Positions 9,321 through 16,962 of a stretch of 64,000 bases of DNA are shown piece by piece. Position 1 is the stretch's first letter, and every line of letters begins with the position of its first letter. Below the pieces are notes generated by a model that ran no database searches, was not told the origin of the DNA, and saw only the letters and a list, made by a program, of their open reading frames with translations. The stretch is from CAZJWR01 sp964549765. GTDB taxonomy: Bacteria > Zixibacteria > MSB-5A5 > GN15 > JAAZOE01. The stretch covers positions 1 to 64,000 of the forward strand of contig CAZJWR010000003.1 in the NCBI GenBank assembly GCA_964549765.1, in the 5' to 3' direction. Both the position numbers and the translations under genes were made by a program.

Positions 9321-9525
9321 GATGTCTCCTTCTAAAATCGTAGTGCCCGGATTGCAGCCAAAAGGCTGAGTCCATGTCTCTCTATGTATCGGTAGCAGGC
9401 CCGGAAACCTTAAGCCGAAAGGATTTCCCGCCCCCCGAACATCCCGGTGAACCTCAGGCGGTTACAGGCGAACCCGGCCCGGGCGAGAATTAAAATCAGA
9501 AATAGTCGTGTCGGGGGAAAAAAGA

Positions 9526-11226
9526 TCAGGCTGAACCGGTAACAGCAAAAACTTCCTTGAGGCCGATCATGCCCTTCATCATTTTCTCGACGGCCGCCAT
9601 CCGAAGCGTGAACATGCCCTCCTCTATGGCTTTCCGCCGGATTTCCGTATCGGTGGCGCCTTCCAGCACCTGCCGCTCTATGGAGGCGGTCATCGGCATG
9701 ACTTCAAAAACGCCGGTCCGACCCGACTGCCCGGTTCCGTTGCAGTCGTCACAGCCAGGCGCTTCGAACACTTCGCGGGTCGTGATAGCGCCCTCGGGGA
9801 CATCGAGGGCGACAATATCATCGTCGGTCAAGTGGTACGGCCGCTTGCAATTGGGACACAATTTCCTCGTCATGCGTTGAGCCATGATCAGCCTCGTGGC
9901 CGAGGCCACCAGATAGCTGGGAATGCCCATGTCGATCAGACGCGTGACCGACGACGGGGCGTCGTTGGTATGTAGGGTCGAAAACACCAGGTGACCCGTC
10001 AGCGCCGCGCGGATGGCGATCTCCGCCGTTTCCGTATCTCGAACCTCACCGACCATGATCACGTCGGGGTCCTGCCGCAGGAACGATCTGAGAGCCGAGG
10101 CAAAGGTCAGGCCGATTTCGGAGCGGACGGCCACCTGATTGATCCCGTCGAAGTTAAACTCGACCGGGTCCTCGGCGGTCATGATATTGATATCTTCGGT
10201 ATTGATCTGTTTTAGAGCCGAGTATAAGGTCGTCGTCTTACCGGAACCAGTCGGCCCGGTCACCAGGACGATCCCGAACGGCACATGAATCGCCTTGGAA
10301 AACCGCTTCAGGCCATCGGAATTAAACCCCAACTGCGTCATATCCACCATCAGGGCGTTCGGATCGAGAATTCGCATAACGACCTTCTCGCCGAAAATCG
10401 TCGGCAGCACCGAGACACGCAGGTCGATATTGCGCTTATCCAGTTTGATCTTGATGCGGCCGTCCTGCGGCAGACGGCGCTCGGAGATATCCAGCTCGGC
10501 CATGATCTTGATACGGGAAATGATCGCCGCCCGATATTTGAACGGCAGTGGCGCCATTTCGCGGAGGTTGCCGTCGATACGGTACCGAACGCGGATTCGT
10601 TTTTCGTACATTTCGATATGAATATCCGAGGCGTTCATGCGGACGGCGTCGCGGATGATCGAGTCGACCAGCCGCACCAGCGGCTTGTCCTGCACCACCG
10701 ACTGCAGGTCGCTCTCGGAAAATTCCTCGTCCTCGGTCGAAACGATCTCCAGTTCGCTGTCGTCCTCGAGCCCCTTGAGGATTTCACTGACGCCGTTCTG
10801 ATCCTTGTAATAGTTCTCGATCGACTTGAGAATCGCCTTTTCCGGGGAAATAACCGGCTGGACGTTGCATCCGGTGATAAATTTGATAGCGTCGAGAACG
10901 TAGATATTGTTCGGGTCGGCGATGGCGACGATCAGCGTTTTGCCCAAACGCGAAACGGCGATGACGGTAAATTTCCGGGCGATATCGAGAGGTATCATCT
11001 TGACGATGTCCGGGTTGAGTTCGACGTCCGACAGGCGCAGCGTACCCATGTTGAGCTGCTTGCCGATGAAATCGGACAGTTCTTCCTCAGACTGAATGGC
11101 CCCGACTTCGATCAGGGCCTGTCCGAAAACCTCTTTGTGCTTTTCCTTGATGTCAAGCGCCTTCTCCAGTTGATCCTGGGTTATCTTGCCGGCTTTTACC
11201 AGCATAGCGCCTAATTCAGCGGACAT
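9526..11226 (-). CDS. pilB: Type IV pilus extension ATPase PilB
   Basis: This 566-residue ATPase drives pilin assembly. The N-terminal MshEN/GspE-N domain (about 1-150; LGAMLVKAGKITQDQLEKAL) is a fold that binds c-di-GMP in some relatives. The ATPase core has Walker A GPTGSGKTTT, Walker B DPDVIMVGEVRD, the His box TGHLVFSTLHTN, and the tetracysteine zinc module CPNC...CDDCNGTGQSGR. It is read immediately after the roadblock/MglA cluster (71-bp gap), which is the physical link between the polarity module and the pilus motors. Confidence 0.96.
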   Translation of the reverse strand: MSAELGAMLVKAGKITQDQLEKALDIKEKHKEVFGQALIEVGAIQSEEELSDFIGKQLNMGTLRLSDVELNPDIVKMIPLDIARKFTVIAVSRLGKTLIVAIADPNNIYVLDAIKFITGCNVQPVISPEKAILKSIENYYKDQNGVSEILKGLEDDSELEIVSTEDEEFSESDLQSVVQDKPLVRLVDSIIRDAVRMNASDIHIEMYEKRIRVRYRIDGNLREMAPLPFKYRAAIISRIKIMAELDISERRLPQDGRIKIKLDKRNIDLRVSVLPTIFGEKVVMRILDPNALMVDMTQLGFNSDGLKRFSKAIHVPFGIVLVTGPTGSGKTTTLYSALKQINTEDINIMTAEDPVEFNFDGINQVAVRSEIGLTFASALRSFLRQDPDVIMVGEVRDTETAEIAIRAALTGHLVFSTLHTNDAPSSVTRLIDMGIPSYLVASATRLIMAQRMTRKLCPNCKRPYHLTDDDIVALDVPEGAITTREVFEAPGCDDCNGTGQSGRTGVFEVMPMTASIERQVLEGATDTEIRRKAIEEGMFTLRMAAVEKMMKGMIGLKEVFAVTGSA

Positions 11227-11296
11227 TCACGCACCCCACGGAACTATCGCATCTATAGACGAGCCGAGAACGGCGTCGGCCAAAACGCATTAGTCT

Positions 11297-11785
11297 TTAG
11301 TCTTTAAAAATGTCGTCGAGTTTATCACCGGCGGACGCGGCGAAGTCAGCCGAGACTTCCGGCCGGCCCTGCTGATTGCGGCCGCCCATACCCAAAAAGA
11401 TTTTGGCCAGTTCGTCAGCCGTCTCTTTGGCGTACAATCGAACCATACCGATGGTCGTCCGGTCGTCGAAGATGACGGCCAAGATAGACCGTTCGCCGAC
11501 CAGCGACATATGAATATGGTCCTTCTTACCCTGATGAAACAGGACGGAAAACTCGGTTTCTCCCACCAAACGCGCGATCTCTTTGGTGGAGGCAAAGGAG
11601 CCGGCCAATAAGGCCGCCAGGGCGGTCGTGTCCAGGGAGTGAGTAAAACCCTGCCGGGTGATCAGATGACCGTCCTTATCAACCAGCAGCGCACACTTGG
11701 CCTCGGCCCCCTTTAGCAGCTTTGTCAGCAACGAGTCTATCCGCTCGATCTCTTCCTCATAGATTATCAGGCTATCGTCACTCAC
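11297..11785 (-). CDS. Roadblock/LC7 domain protein
   Basis: This 162-residue protein has a Roadblock/LC7 fold. A helical N-terminus leads to ECALLVDKDG-type strand residues (seen as AKCALLVDKDGHLITRQG), then the Thr/Leu-rich helix LDTTALAALLAGSFASTKEIA and the FSVLFHQGKKDHIHMS beta pair. Bacterial roadblock proteins act as regulators, often GAPs, of MglA-type GTPases. This one lies 13 bp downstream of the MglA homologue and 70 bp upstream of pilB, so it is a good candidate linker between the GTPase and the pilus motor. The C-terminal 20 residues (GGRNQQGRPEVSADFA) look disordered. Confidence 0.85.
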   Translation of the reverse strand: MSDDSLIIYEEEIERIDSLLTKLLKGAEAKCALLVDKDGHLITRQGFTHSLDTTALAALLAGSFASTKEIARLVGETEFSVLFHQGKKDHIHMSLVGERSILAVIFDDRTTIGMVRLYAKETADELAKIFLGMGGRNQQGRPEVSADFAASAGDKLDDIFKD

Positions 11786-11798
11786 GGGGAGTTCCTCC

Positions 11799-12977
11799 CT
11801 ATTTTAGTCCAAACAAGCGCTTGAAAAATGACCGCTTCTTACGGGGCTTATCAGCCTTAAGCGACGGTGCCATACGCGGCGGAGCCGTCGCGGTCGATTC
11901 TTGTTCTGCTTTATCTTCATTCCCGACCTGGGCGTCCGTTACCGTCGCCAGGGGCGGGATATCATCTTCAATTGCGTCAGCTTTGGGCGTCTCTTCCGGA
12001 GGCATCGCAGAATGATTCGGCTGACGCTGCATAATTCGCTCATCCTCGACGGTGTTGCCCGGGAAGGGCCGATAGGCCGACGGGCTCAACTCCTGACCGT
12101 CTGTCTCCGTCGTTACCTCTTCACGCTGATATGTCTCCGGTTGCTTCACGGGAACCGCCGGCGGCTTCTTGGCCTGCTCGCGTTCCTCCGTCTGGTTTAT
12201 CCCCGCCATGTGCATAACCGGCTCGGGAACCAGTTCCTCGGAGGGTTCTTCCGCCGGTTCCGGCGGCGATACCCGGGGAGCCGGTACGTGTTCGGGCTCG
12301 ATGGGCTGTTCCGCCTGCGGAATTTTGTCGGGCTCCGGTGCCGGTGGCGCCGGCTCCGGCGACACCGCCGGGGGCGACGTTTTCGGGGACGTGCCGCCGG
12401 TTTTTGCCTTGTCGAGCACCAGTTTCAGAATGCATTTGAGCGTATCGAATACGCCGAATCCCTCGGTTGCCGACGCCTCGAATTCGGGCCAGCCATGCGG
12501 GTTGAGCACCGGGTGCATCTGTTCCGAGGTCATCACGTTGGGCAAATCCTGCTTGTTGTACTGAATCGCAATCGGGACTTCGTCCAGGCTGTACCCGTAT
12601 TCGGCCAGGTTTTCCTTGAGATTGTTGAGCGATTCGATATTCTCATCCATCTTGTCCGGTTGAGAATCCGCCACAAACACCAGACCATCCACTCCCCGCA
12701 ATACCAGCTTGCGGGTGGCGTTGTAATATACCTGACCCGGCACCGTGTACAACTGAAACTTGGCCGCGAACCCGTTGATCGACCCGATGTTGATCGGGAG
12801 GAAGTCAAAATAGAGGGTGCGGTCGGCATCAGTCGCCAGCGATATCAGTTTGCCCTTCGTATTCGACGGCACTTTCAGATGTACGTATTGCAGGTTGGTC
12901 GTCTTTCCCGACAGACCGGGCCCGTAATACACAATCTTACAACTAACTTCCCTCGTGGCGTAGTTTATTGAGACCAT
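11799..12977 (-). CDS. mglA: MglA-like small GTPase with long Pro/Glu-rich C-terminal tail
   Basis: Residues 1 to about 190 form a Ras-like GTPase of the MglA family: P-loop GPGLSGKTT at 19-27, TVPGQ in place of the usual DxxG (the Thr substitution is characteristic of MglA), and NKQD for guanine recognition. MglA marks the leading pole and switches motility in Myxococcus. Unlike the roughly 195-residue family norm, this protein continues for another 200 residues rich in Pro, Glu, Ala and Ser. It ends in the basic KKRSFFKRLFGLK, which could form a membrane-binding amphipathic helix. An MglB-like gene sits 10 bp upstream. Confidence 0.9.
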   Translation of the reverse strand: MVSINYATREVSCKIVYYGPGLSGKTTNLQYVHLKVPSNTKGKLISLATDADRTLYFDFLPINIGSINGFAAKFQLYTVPGQVYYNATRKLVLRGVDGLVFVADSQPDKMDENIESLNNLKENLAEYGYSLDEVPIAIQYNKQDLPNVMTSEQMHPVLNPHGWPEFEASATEGFGVFDTLKCILKLVLDKAKTGGTSPKTSPPAVSPEPAPPAPEPDKIPQAEQPIEPEHVPAPRVSPPEPAEEPSEELVPEPVMHMAGINQTEEREQAKKPPAVPVKQPETYQREEVTTETDGQELSPSAYRPFPGNTVEDERIMQRQPNHSAMPPEETPKADAIEDDIPPLATVTDAQVGNEDKAEQESTATAPPRMAPSLKADKPRKKRSFFKRLFGLK

Positions 12978-12987
12978 TCTTCCACTC

Positions 12988-13338
12988 TCAGTAGACTGCT
13001 TCCTGGTTGTTTAGTTTGCTGATGGCGTTTTTGATCTCCAGCCGCACCAGGCCGATATTGACCTCCGGCTCGGCGATGACGACCAGGATACCGACCTGGG
13101 CGTCGAAGAAAAACAGCTTGGCGTTATCGGCCTCGATGGTCACCTGTTTGAGGGGTGACGTATCGAGCCGTTCCAGCGACTTCTGGATGTTCGCGGTTAT
13201 CGAAGCCGCCAGGGCGCCGATCGTTTCCTCTTCGATCTGCGTATTCAGATCCGCCGCGATGACGATGCCGTCGCCGCCGACCACCATGCTGCCGGTGATC
13301 CCGCTGGTTTTGTTCAAAGCTTCAAGAATATGATACAT
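12988..13338 (-). CDS. MglB-like roadblock/LC7 protein
   Basis: This 116-residue, single-domain roadblock protein has IDGxV-type strands (SMVVGGDGIVIAAD), a helix with EEETIGALAASITANIQKSLE and the LFFFDAQVGILVVIAE beta pair. It is directly upstream of the GTPase, as MglB is to MglA in other bacteria, so a GAP role is likely. The frame extends to 13383, but a strong TGGAGGAAC SD lies just before the ATG at 13338, which decides the start. Its first 17 bp overlap the end of the upstream membrane-roadblock gene. Confidence 0.88.
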   Translation of the reverse strand: MYHILEALNKTSGITGSMVVGGDGIVIAADLNTQIEEETIGALAASITANIQKSLERLDTSPLKQVTIEADNAKLFFFDAQVGILVVIAEPEVNIGLVRLEIKNAISKLNNQEAVY

Positions 13339-14284
13339 AGCGTTCCTCCACCCGAGCGAACAGGGCCGGACTGTATCGTTCACTCATGTATTTCCGAATC
13401 ATATCCGCCGCCTGAGCGATCCGAATCAGAAGCGTCTCGTCCGCATCGTGTTCGGCCAGCACCACGAGTATGACGTGCTCAATCCGGCGCACCAGAATTC
13501 TTCCGTTTCTGGTGGTAATATCGATTTTTTCGGGATCTCCGCCCCGTTTATATTGATTGAGCACCCCGCGATTATGTCCTTCGAGAATAATCGCCAAGGG
13601 CCCCCACAAATCTTCGTCTTCGTTACTGCGACTGAAACGGGCCAGCGACAGGCCCTCCTCATCGGTCAACACCGCCAACTTGACCGAGGCCGCCTCGCCC
13701 AGATACATGACGGCCTTCTCGAACTGATTGTCATCGTCACCTATTGACGGCTGGGGCCGTATCGGCTCGAACTGCCGTCCGACGACGGGCGACTTCGACC
13801 GCTCATCGTGACGTCTCCCCTGCGGAACGGTATCTTCCCGAAGCGACGCCGGCGAATACGAACCGGTTTCGCCGCTGCGTCGCCGCACCGGGGAAAGATC
13901 GTGGGCCATATTCAGATAATAGCGCTTCATGACGAACGGCGTCGCAAGCACATGAAGCAGCACGGCCGGCAGATACTTGGCCATCCCCAGCGAAAAGGCG
14001 ACCGAAAGGCCCAGACCGTACATGATGACGATGGTCAGGCTGAACACCGCGCCCAGCGTCATGCGGTACACCAGAAGCAGGGCGGACCCGGCCAGCAGCG
14101 TCGACAGGCTGGCCTCCCGGCGGAACAGATACAGGACGACCCCGTAGAAGGCCACCTCGTAGAGCATGTACATCGCCGATCCGCTCAACAGCGGCAGCCC
14201 CAATCGACTGGGAAAGATCACCATGGGGATGATCACCAGGATCAGGGAAAACAGCAACATGACCCGCTTATTTTGTCTATTCAT
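13322..14284 (-). CDS. Membrane protein with cytosolic roadblock-like C-terminal domain
   Basis: This protein has about 320 residues. The N-terminal half holds four to five hydrophobic segments (MLLFSLILVIIPMVIF onward). A charged, Arg/Ser/Pro-rich linker (about 145-190) follows, and then a C-terminal domain FEKAVMYLGEAASVKLAVLTDEEG ... ILVRRIEHVILVVLAEHD that reads like a divergent roadblock fold. I infer a membrane anchor that recruits MglA/MglB. The GTG/ATG choice is open; the ATG at 14284 (MNRQNKR) is preferred over 14299. It overlaps the MglB-like gene by 17 bp, so the two are co-translated. Confidence 0.65.
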   Translation of the reverse strand: MNRQNKRVMLLFSLILVIIPMVIFPSRLGLPLLSGSAMYMLYEVAFYGVVLYLFRREASLSTLLAGSALLLVYRMTLGAVFSLTIVIMYGLGLSVAFSLGMAKYLPAVLLHVLATPFVMKRYYLNMAHDLSPVRRRSGETGSYSPASLREDTVPQGRRHDERSKSPVVGRQFEPIRPQPSIGDDDNQFEKAVMYLGEAASVKLAVLTDEEGLSLARFSRSNEDEDLWGPLAIILEGHNRGVLNQYKRGGDPEKIDITTRNGRILVRRIEHVILVVLAEHDADETLLIRIAQAADMIRKYMSERYSPALFARVEERYVSYS

Positions 14285-14306
14285 CTTATCTATCCCCATT
14301 GTATGT

Positions 14307-15197
14307 TCAATTGGCCAGACGGGGCAAAAGCGACGATAATTTCATTTTCAGCGAACCGAGGTTGACCGTATCGGAACAGATGACGGCCAGAAGTTTGCCT
14401 CGGGCGCCGGCCAGATAGATCAGGGAATCCGGCGTTTCGATCATCATCGAATTGAGATTACCGAATCCACTCTCCCGCATCTGCACGGTCGAATAGCGCG
14501 CCGCCTCCACCGCCAGCGCCCCGACCAGGTCGGTTTCGCCGGGTATATTCCATACGGCTTCAATCACGAGACCGTCGGCATTGAGAAGCAGGACACCATC
14601 GATTCCCGGCGTGGCCACCAGGGATTTGAACATCTGCTTGTAATCGAGCTCTGACTCCTTCGGCCCGGGTTCGCTTGGTGAGGGCGCCTCCGGCGCTTTT
14701 CTTGCACTCGGCTGTCCCTTGGACACGGCCGGCGGCCGGGACGGCGGAGGCGCGGCCGAGACGGGGCCGTCTTTGTCGAGAGGAATTTTGCGGGCGATAT
14801 CGAGCAGTTTCGTTATCTGTTCGTTGTTCGGATCGGCTTGATGCAGAGCTTCGAGCATCCGGCAGGCCTTGTTGAATTCGCCCTTGTAGATATATATCTC
14901 GGATAACAGCAGATCGGTCGATCGTGTCGCGCCGTCCAACTCGACCGCCTTCTGAACCTCGGTTTCGGCCCAGTCATACATGCCCTTGTCGAGATTGATC
15001 TTGGCCATAACCAGGTGAGCCGAGCCGTAATTGGGATGCACCTTGAGTCCGTTCTGGCAGATCCGGAAGGCCTTGTCAAGATCATTTTTCTTGCGATACG
15101 CTTCGGCCAGGGCAGCGAAGATCTGGGAACTGGGGTTCTCTTCCAGAATCTTGTTGCACTTGGCTATTCTTTCATCTATATCCGACAGATCAATCAT
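14307..15197 (-). CDS. TPR protein fused to C-terminal roadblock domain
   Basis: This protein has about 296 residues. Residues 5-135 are tetratricopeptide repeats (NPSSQIFAALAEAYRKKND, NYGSAHLVMAKINLDKGMYD, STDLLLSEIYIYKGEFN). A Pro/Ser-rich linker follows, and then a roadblock domain from about 185 (LVATPGIDGVLLLNADGLVIEA ... SLIYLAGARGKLLAVI). TPR proteins scaffold polar MglA complexes in Myxococcus (SgmX is one), so this is a candidate effector or GAP scaffold. I chose the ATG at 15197 (MIDLSDIDE) over an in-frame Met four codons upstream. Confidence 0.82.
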   Translation of the reverse strand: MIDLSDIDERIAKCNKILEENPSSQIFAALAEAYRKKNDLDKAFRICQNGLKVHPNYGSAHLVMAKINLDKGMYDWAETEVQKAVELDGATRSTDLLLSEIYIYKGEFNKACRMLEALHQADPNNEQITKLLDIARKIPLDKDGPVSAAPPPSRPPAVSKGQPSARKAPEAPSPSEPGPKESELDYKQMFKSLVATPGIDGVLLLNADGLVIEAVWNIPGETDLVGALAVEAARYSTVQMRESGFGNLNSMMIETPDSLIYLAGARGKLLAVICSDTVNLGSLKMKLSSLLPRLAN

Positions 15198-15290
15198 TAT
15201 ACGACCCATCCAAGCTTAGTGGCTCACCGTCTCGGTACCATACCGGTTCGATAATAACCGATGGCTAAAATCGAGTCAAACAAAAAGACT

Positions 15291-15656
15291 TCACCCCAGG
15301 ACTCGTCGCGTCTGGACCAGACCCATAAACCAAAGCACGACCGTCGCCAGATAAAACACCCCGGCGATGTCGAAACTGAGGGCGAAAAAGTTCAATTTTT
15401 CGGCGAGAATCACGATCTGACCGAGGGCGAGGGTAAGGAACGAAAGCACCCAGAGCTGCCACCCCTTAGCAAGCGCGCCGCCGCGGACCAGCGACAACAG
15501 CCGAATCGCGACCGCCAGCGAGGCGATCGCACCGGCCAGGATGACAATATTGATCAAGACCGGAATCCGGCCGAAATCGGCCGCGGTCGCGGCCGAGGCA
15601 GTATTGGACAGCAACGGCAACAAAACCGCCGCCAACGCAAGTGTCTTGTAGTTCAT
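15291..15656 (-). CDS. Small four-helix membrane protein
   Basis: This 121-residue protein has a cleavable-looking N-terminal signal (ALAAVLLPLLSNTASA) followed by three to four hydrophobic segments (IPVLINIVILAGAIASLAVAI, LWVLSFLTLALGQIVILAE, AGVFYLATVVLWFMGL). No family is recognised. The start ATG follows the PATAN gene's TAA by one base, so it is translated as part of the same operon. It may be the membrane partner of the PATAN or roadblock proteins. Confidence 0.7.
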   Translation of the reverse strand: MNYKTLALAAVLLPLLSNTASAATAADFGRIPVLINIVILAGAIASLAVAIRLLSLVRGGALAKGWQLWVLSFLTLALGQIVILAEKLNFFALSFDIAGVFYLATVVLWFMGLVQTRRVLG

Positions 15657-15657
15657 C

Positions 15658-16866
15658 TTACACACCTGATACCATTCTAATGGTTCGTTCGGCTTTCCTG
15701 ATCGAATCATAAAAGTTTTCGTCGAGATGATATCTCTTGACCACTTCACGGCGGACGGCCAACGGCTCGGAAATCTCTTTCTTGACCCGGCCGACAGCCT
15801 CCTGATAAGCGCCCATACCAAGCTGCATATAGACGTACTGCAATTGCTCGTGCAGGGCCTCCTCGAGGATCGCCAGGACTCGATGCAGCCTGACGGCTTC
15901 GGGCAGTTTGCGGACTTCCTCGAGAAATTTGTCAAAAGACGGGCCCGATTCCGCGTCGGCATCGCACCCGGGGAAAAATACCAGCATGCCCCGGCGGAAA
16001 GCGGCGACGAACCGGGCAAAACTGGGATTGCCGACCCCGACCACGCCTTCGATGACCTTTCGTATGCGCAGGAAACAGGAATTGTACAGTTTGAATATGA
16101 TTCCGAGGATGACCTCTTCAACGTCTTCATCGACACCGATAGTGCCTTTGGCCGCCTGCCCGGCCCCCTCGACCAGGCCGGCGACGATCATTTTGTAAAG
16201 CGCCCGGCAGGTGGGGAACTCGCCGATCGGCGACGCCTCGATCAATTCCGGCAGTGTCCGCTCGCCGTTGATGAAGGTCAGAATCTTGAATTCGTCCAGA
16301 GCGAGGCTGATTTCTTCCGCCTTGGTTTTCGGCGTCAGTCGGACCCGGAGAAGCATCTCATTGGGAGGAAGGACCTTCTGTATCTCCAGCCATTCGTCGA
16401 TGCGACGGGTTCCCTCCATGATGATATTCATCGTGGAAAGATTGACGAACGTCTTGACGCTCTTGGGCGCTTCTCCCTCGGCGAACGAAAACTCGCCCTC
16501 CGCCCAGCTGAAGAGATTATAGACAATTTCTTCAATCTGCATACGCAGACATTCCGCCACCTCTTCCTTCTCGAAAAGATTCATATCGATCAGGGTCGCC
16601 CCCAGGGCTCGTCCCGTCTGCTTGTGCAGCGTGATGGCCCGCTCGAGGTCTTTCTTGCTGATCTTGCCCCTCTTCAAGAGAAGATTGCCCAGCAAGTCCT
16701 CGTTGGCGTTGACCGAGGTAGCGTAAATGATGTTCCCTTCACGGAACGCGATCTCTTTCCGGCGTGATCCGCTGCTCACGCTCAGGATACCCGTCTTCTT
16801 CCCCGTCGAAAGAAGTTGCAGCACGTCCGGAAACGAGACTGTTTTTAGATTTCCTGTCAGACCCAT
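15658..16866 (-). CDS. PATAN (DUF4388) domain protein
   Basis: This 402-residue protein begins with a classic PATAN/DUF4388 domain (GLTGNLKTVSFPDVLQLLS, TGILSVSSG, FREGNIIYATS). A helical region rich in EEVAECLRMQIEEIVYNLF and WAEGEFSF follows, then a largely helical C-terminal half. PATAN proteins bind response regulators or pilus regulators and are often found with type IV pilus and Mgl systems in Deltaproteobacteria and cyanobacteria. This is the first gene of the long minus-strand block that continues through the roadblock/MglA genes to pilBTC. Confidence 0.85.
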   Translation of the reverse strand: MGLTGNLKTVSFPDVLQLLSTGKKTGILSVSSGSRRKEIAFREGNIIYATSVNANEDLLGNLLLKRGKISKKDLERAITLHKQTGRALGATLIDMNLFEKEEVAECLRMQIEEIVYNLFSWAEGEFSFAEGEAPKSVKTFVNLSTMNIIMEGTRRIDEWLEIQKVLPPNEMLLRVRLTPKTKAEEISLALDEFKILTFINGERTLPELIEASPIGEFPTCRALYKMIVAGLVEGAGQAAKGTIGVDEDVEEVILGIIFKLYNSCFLRIRKVIEGVVGVGNPSFARFVAAFRRGMLVFFPGCDADAESGPSFDKFLEEVRKLPEAVRLHRVLAILEEALHEQLQYVYMQLGMGAYQEAVGRVKKEISEPLAVRREVVKRYHLDENFYDSIRKAERTIRMVSGV

Positions 16867-16898
16867 ATCACCATATACGTAAACATGTTAGACGTTAC

Positions 16899-16917
16899 TG
16901 TGGACAGTATGCCACAG
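16899..16917. promoter_or_regulatory. Short palindrome upstream of the PATAN gene
   Basis: CTGTGG (16899-16904) and CCACAG (16912-16917) form a 6-bp inverted repeat with a 7-bp gap, 33 bp upstream of the PATAN start codon in the 96-bp gap behind comEC. The geometry fits a dimeric regulator site. No promoter consensus is clear around it, so the call is tentative. Confidence 0.25.
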
Positions 16918-16962
16918 GTCATTACTATTTCTTTCTTTGTATCGGGTTTTGCCGCCAATATC

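Noticed and set aside
9321..9525. c-di-GMP (GEMM) riboswitch ahead of pilT
   Set aside because: The leader has short stems and a GCTACCG sequence, but the conserved GEMM core with its GGGCAAA and GGGACGCAAAG elements is absent on either strand.
11901..12971. 356-codon plus-strand frame opposite mglA
   Set aside because: It is the antisense of the mglA coding sequence, very rich in Arg, His and Leu, with no SD or domain. It is an effect of third-position G+C bias.
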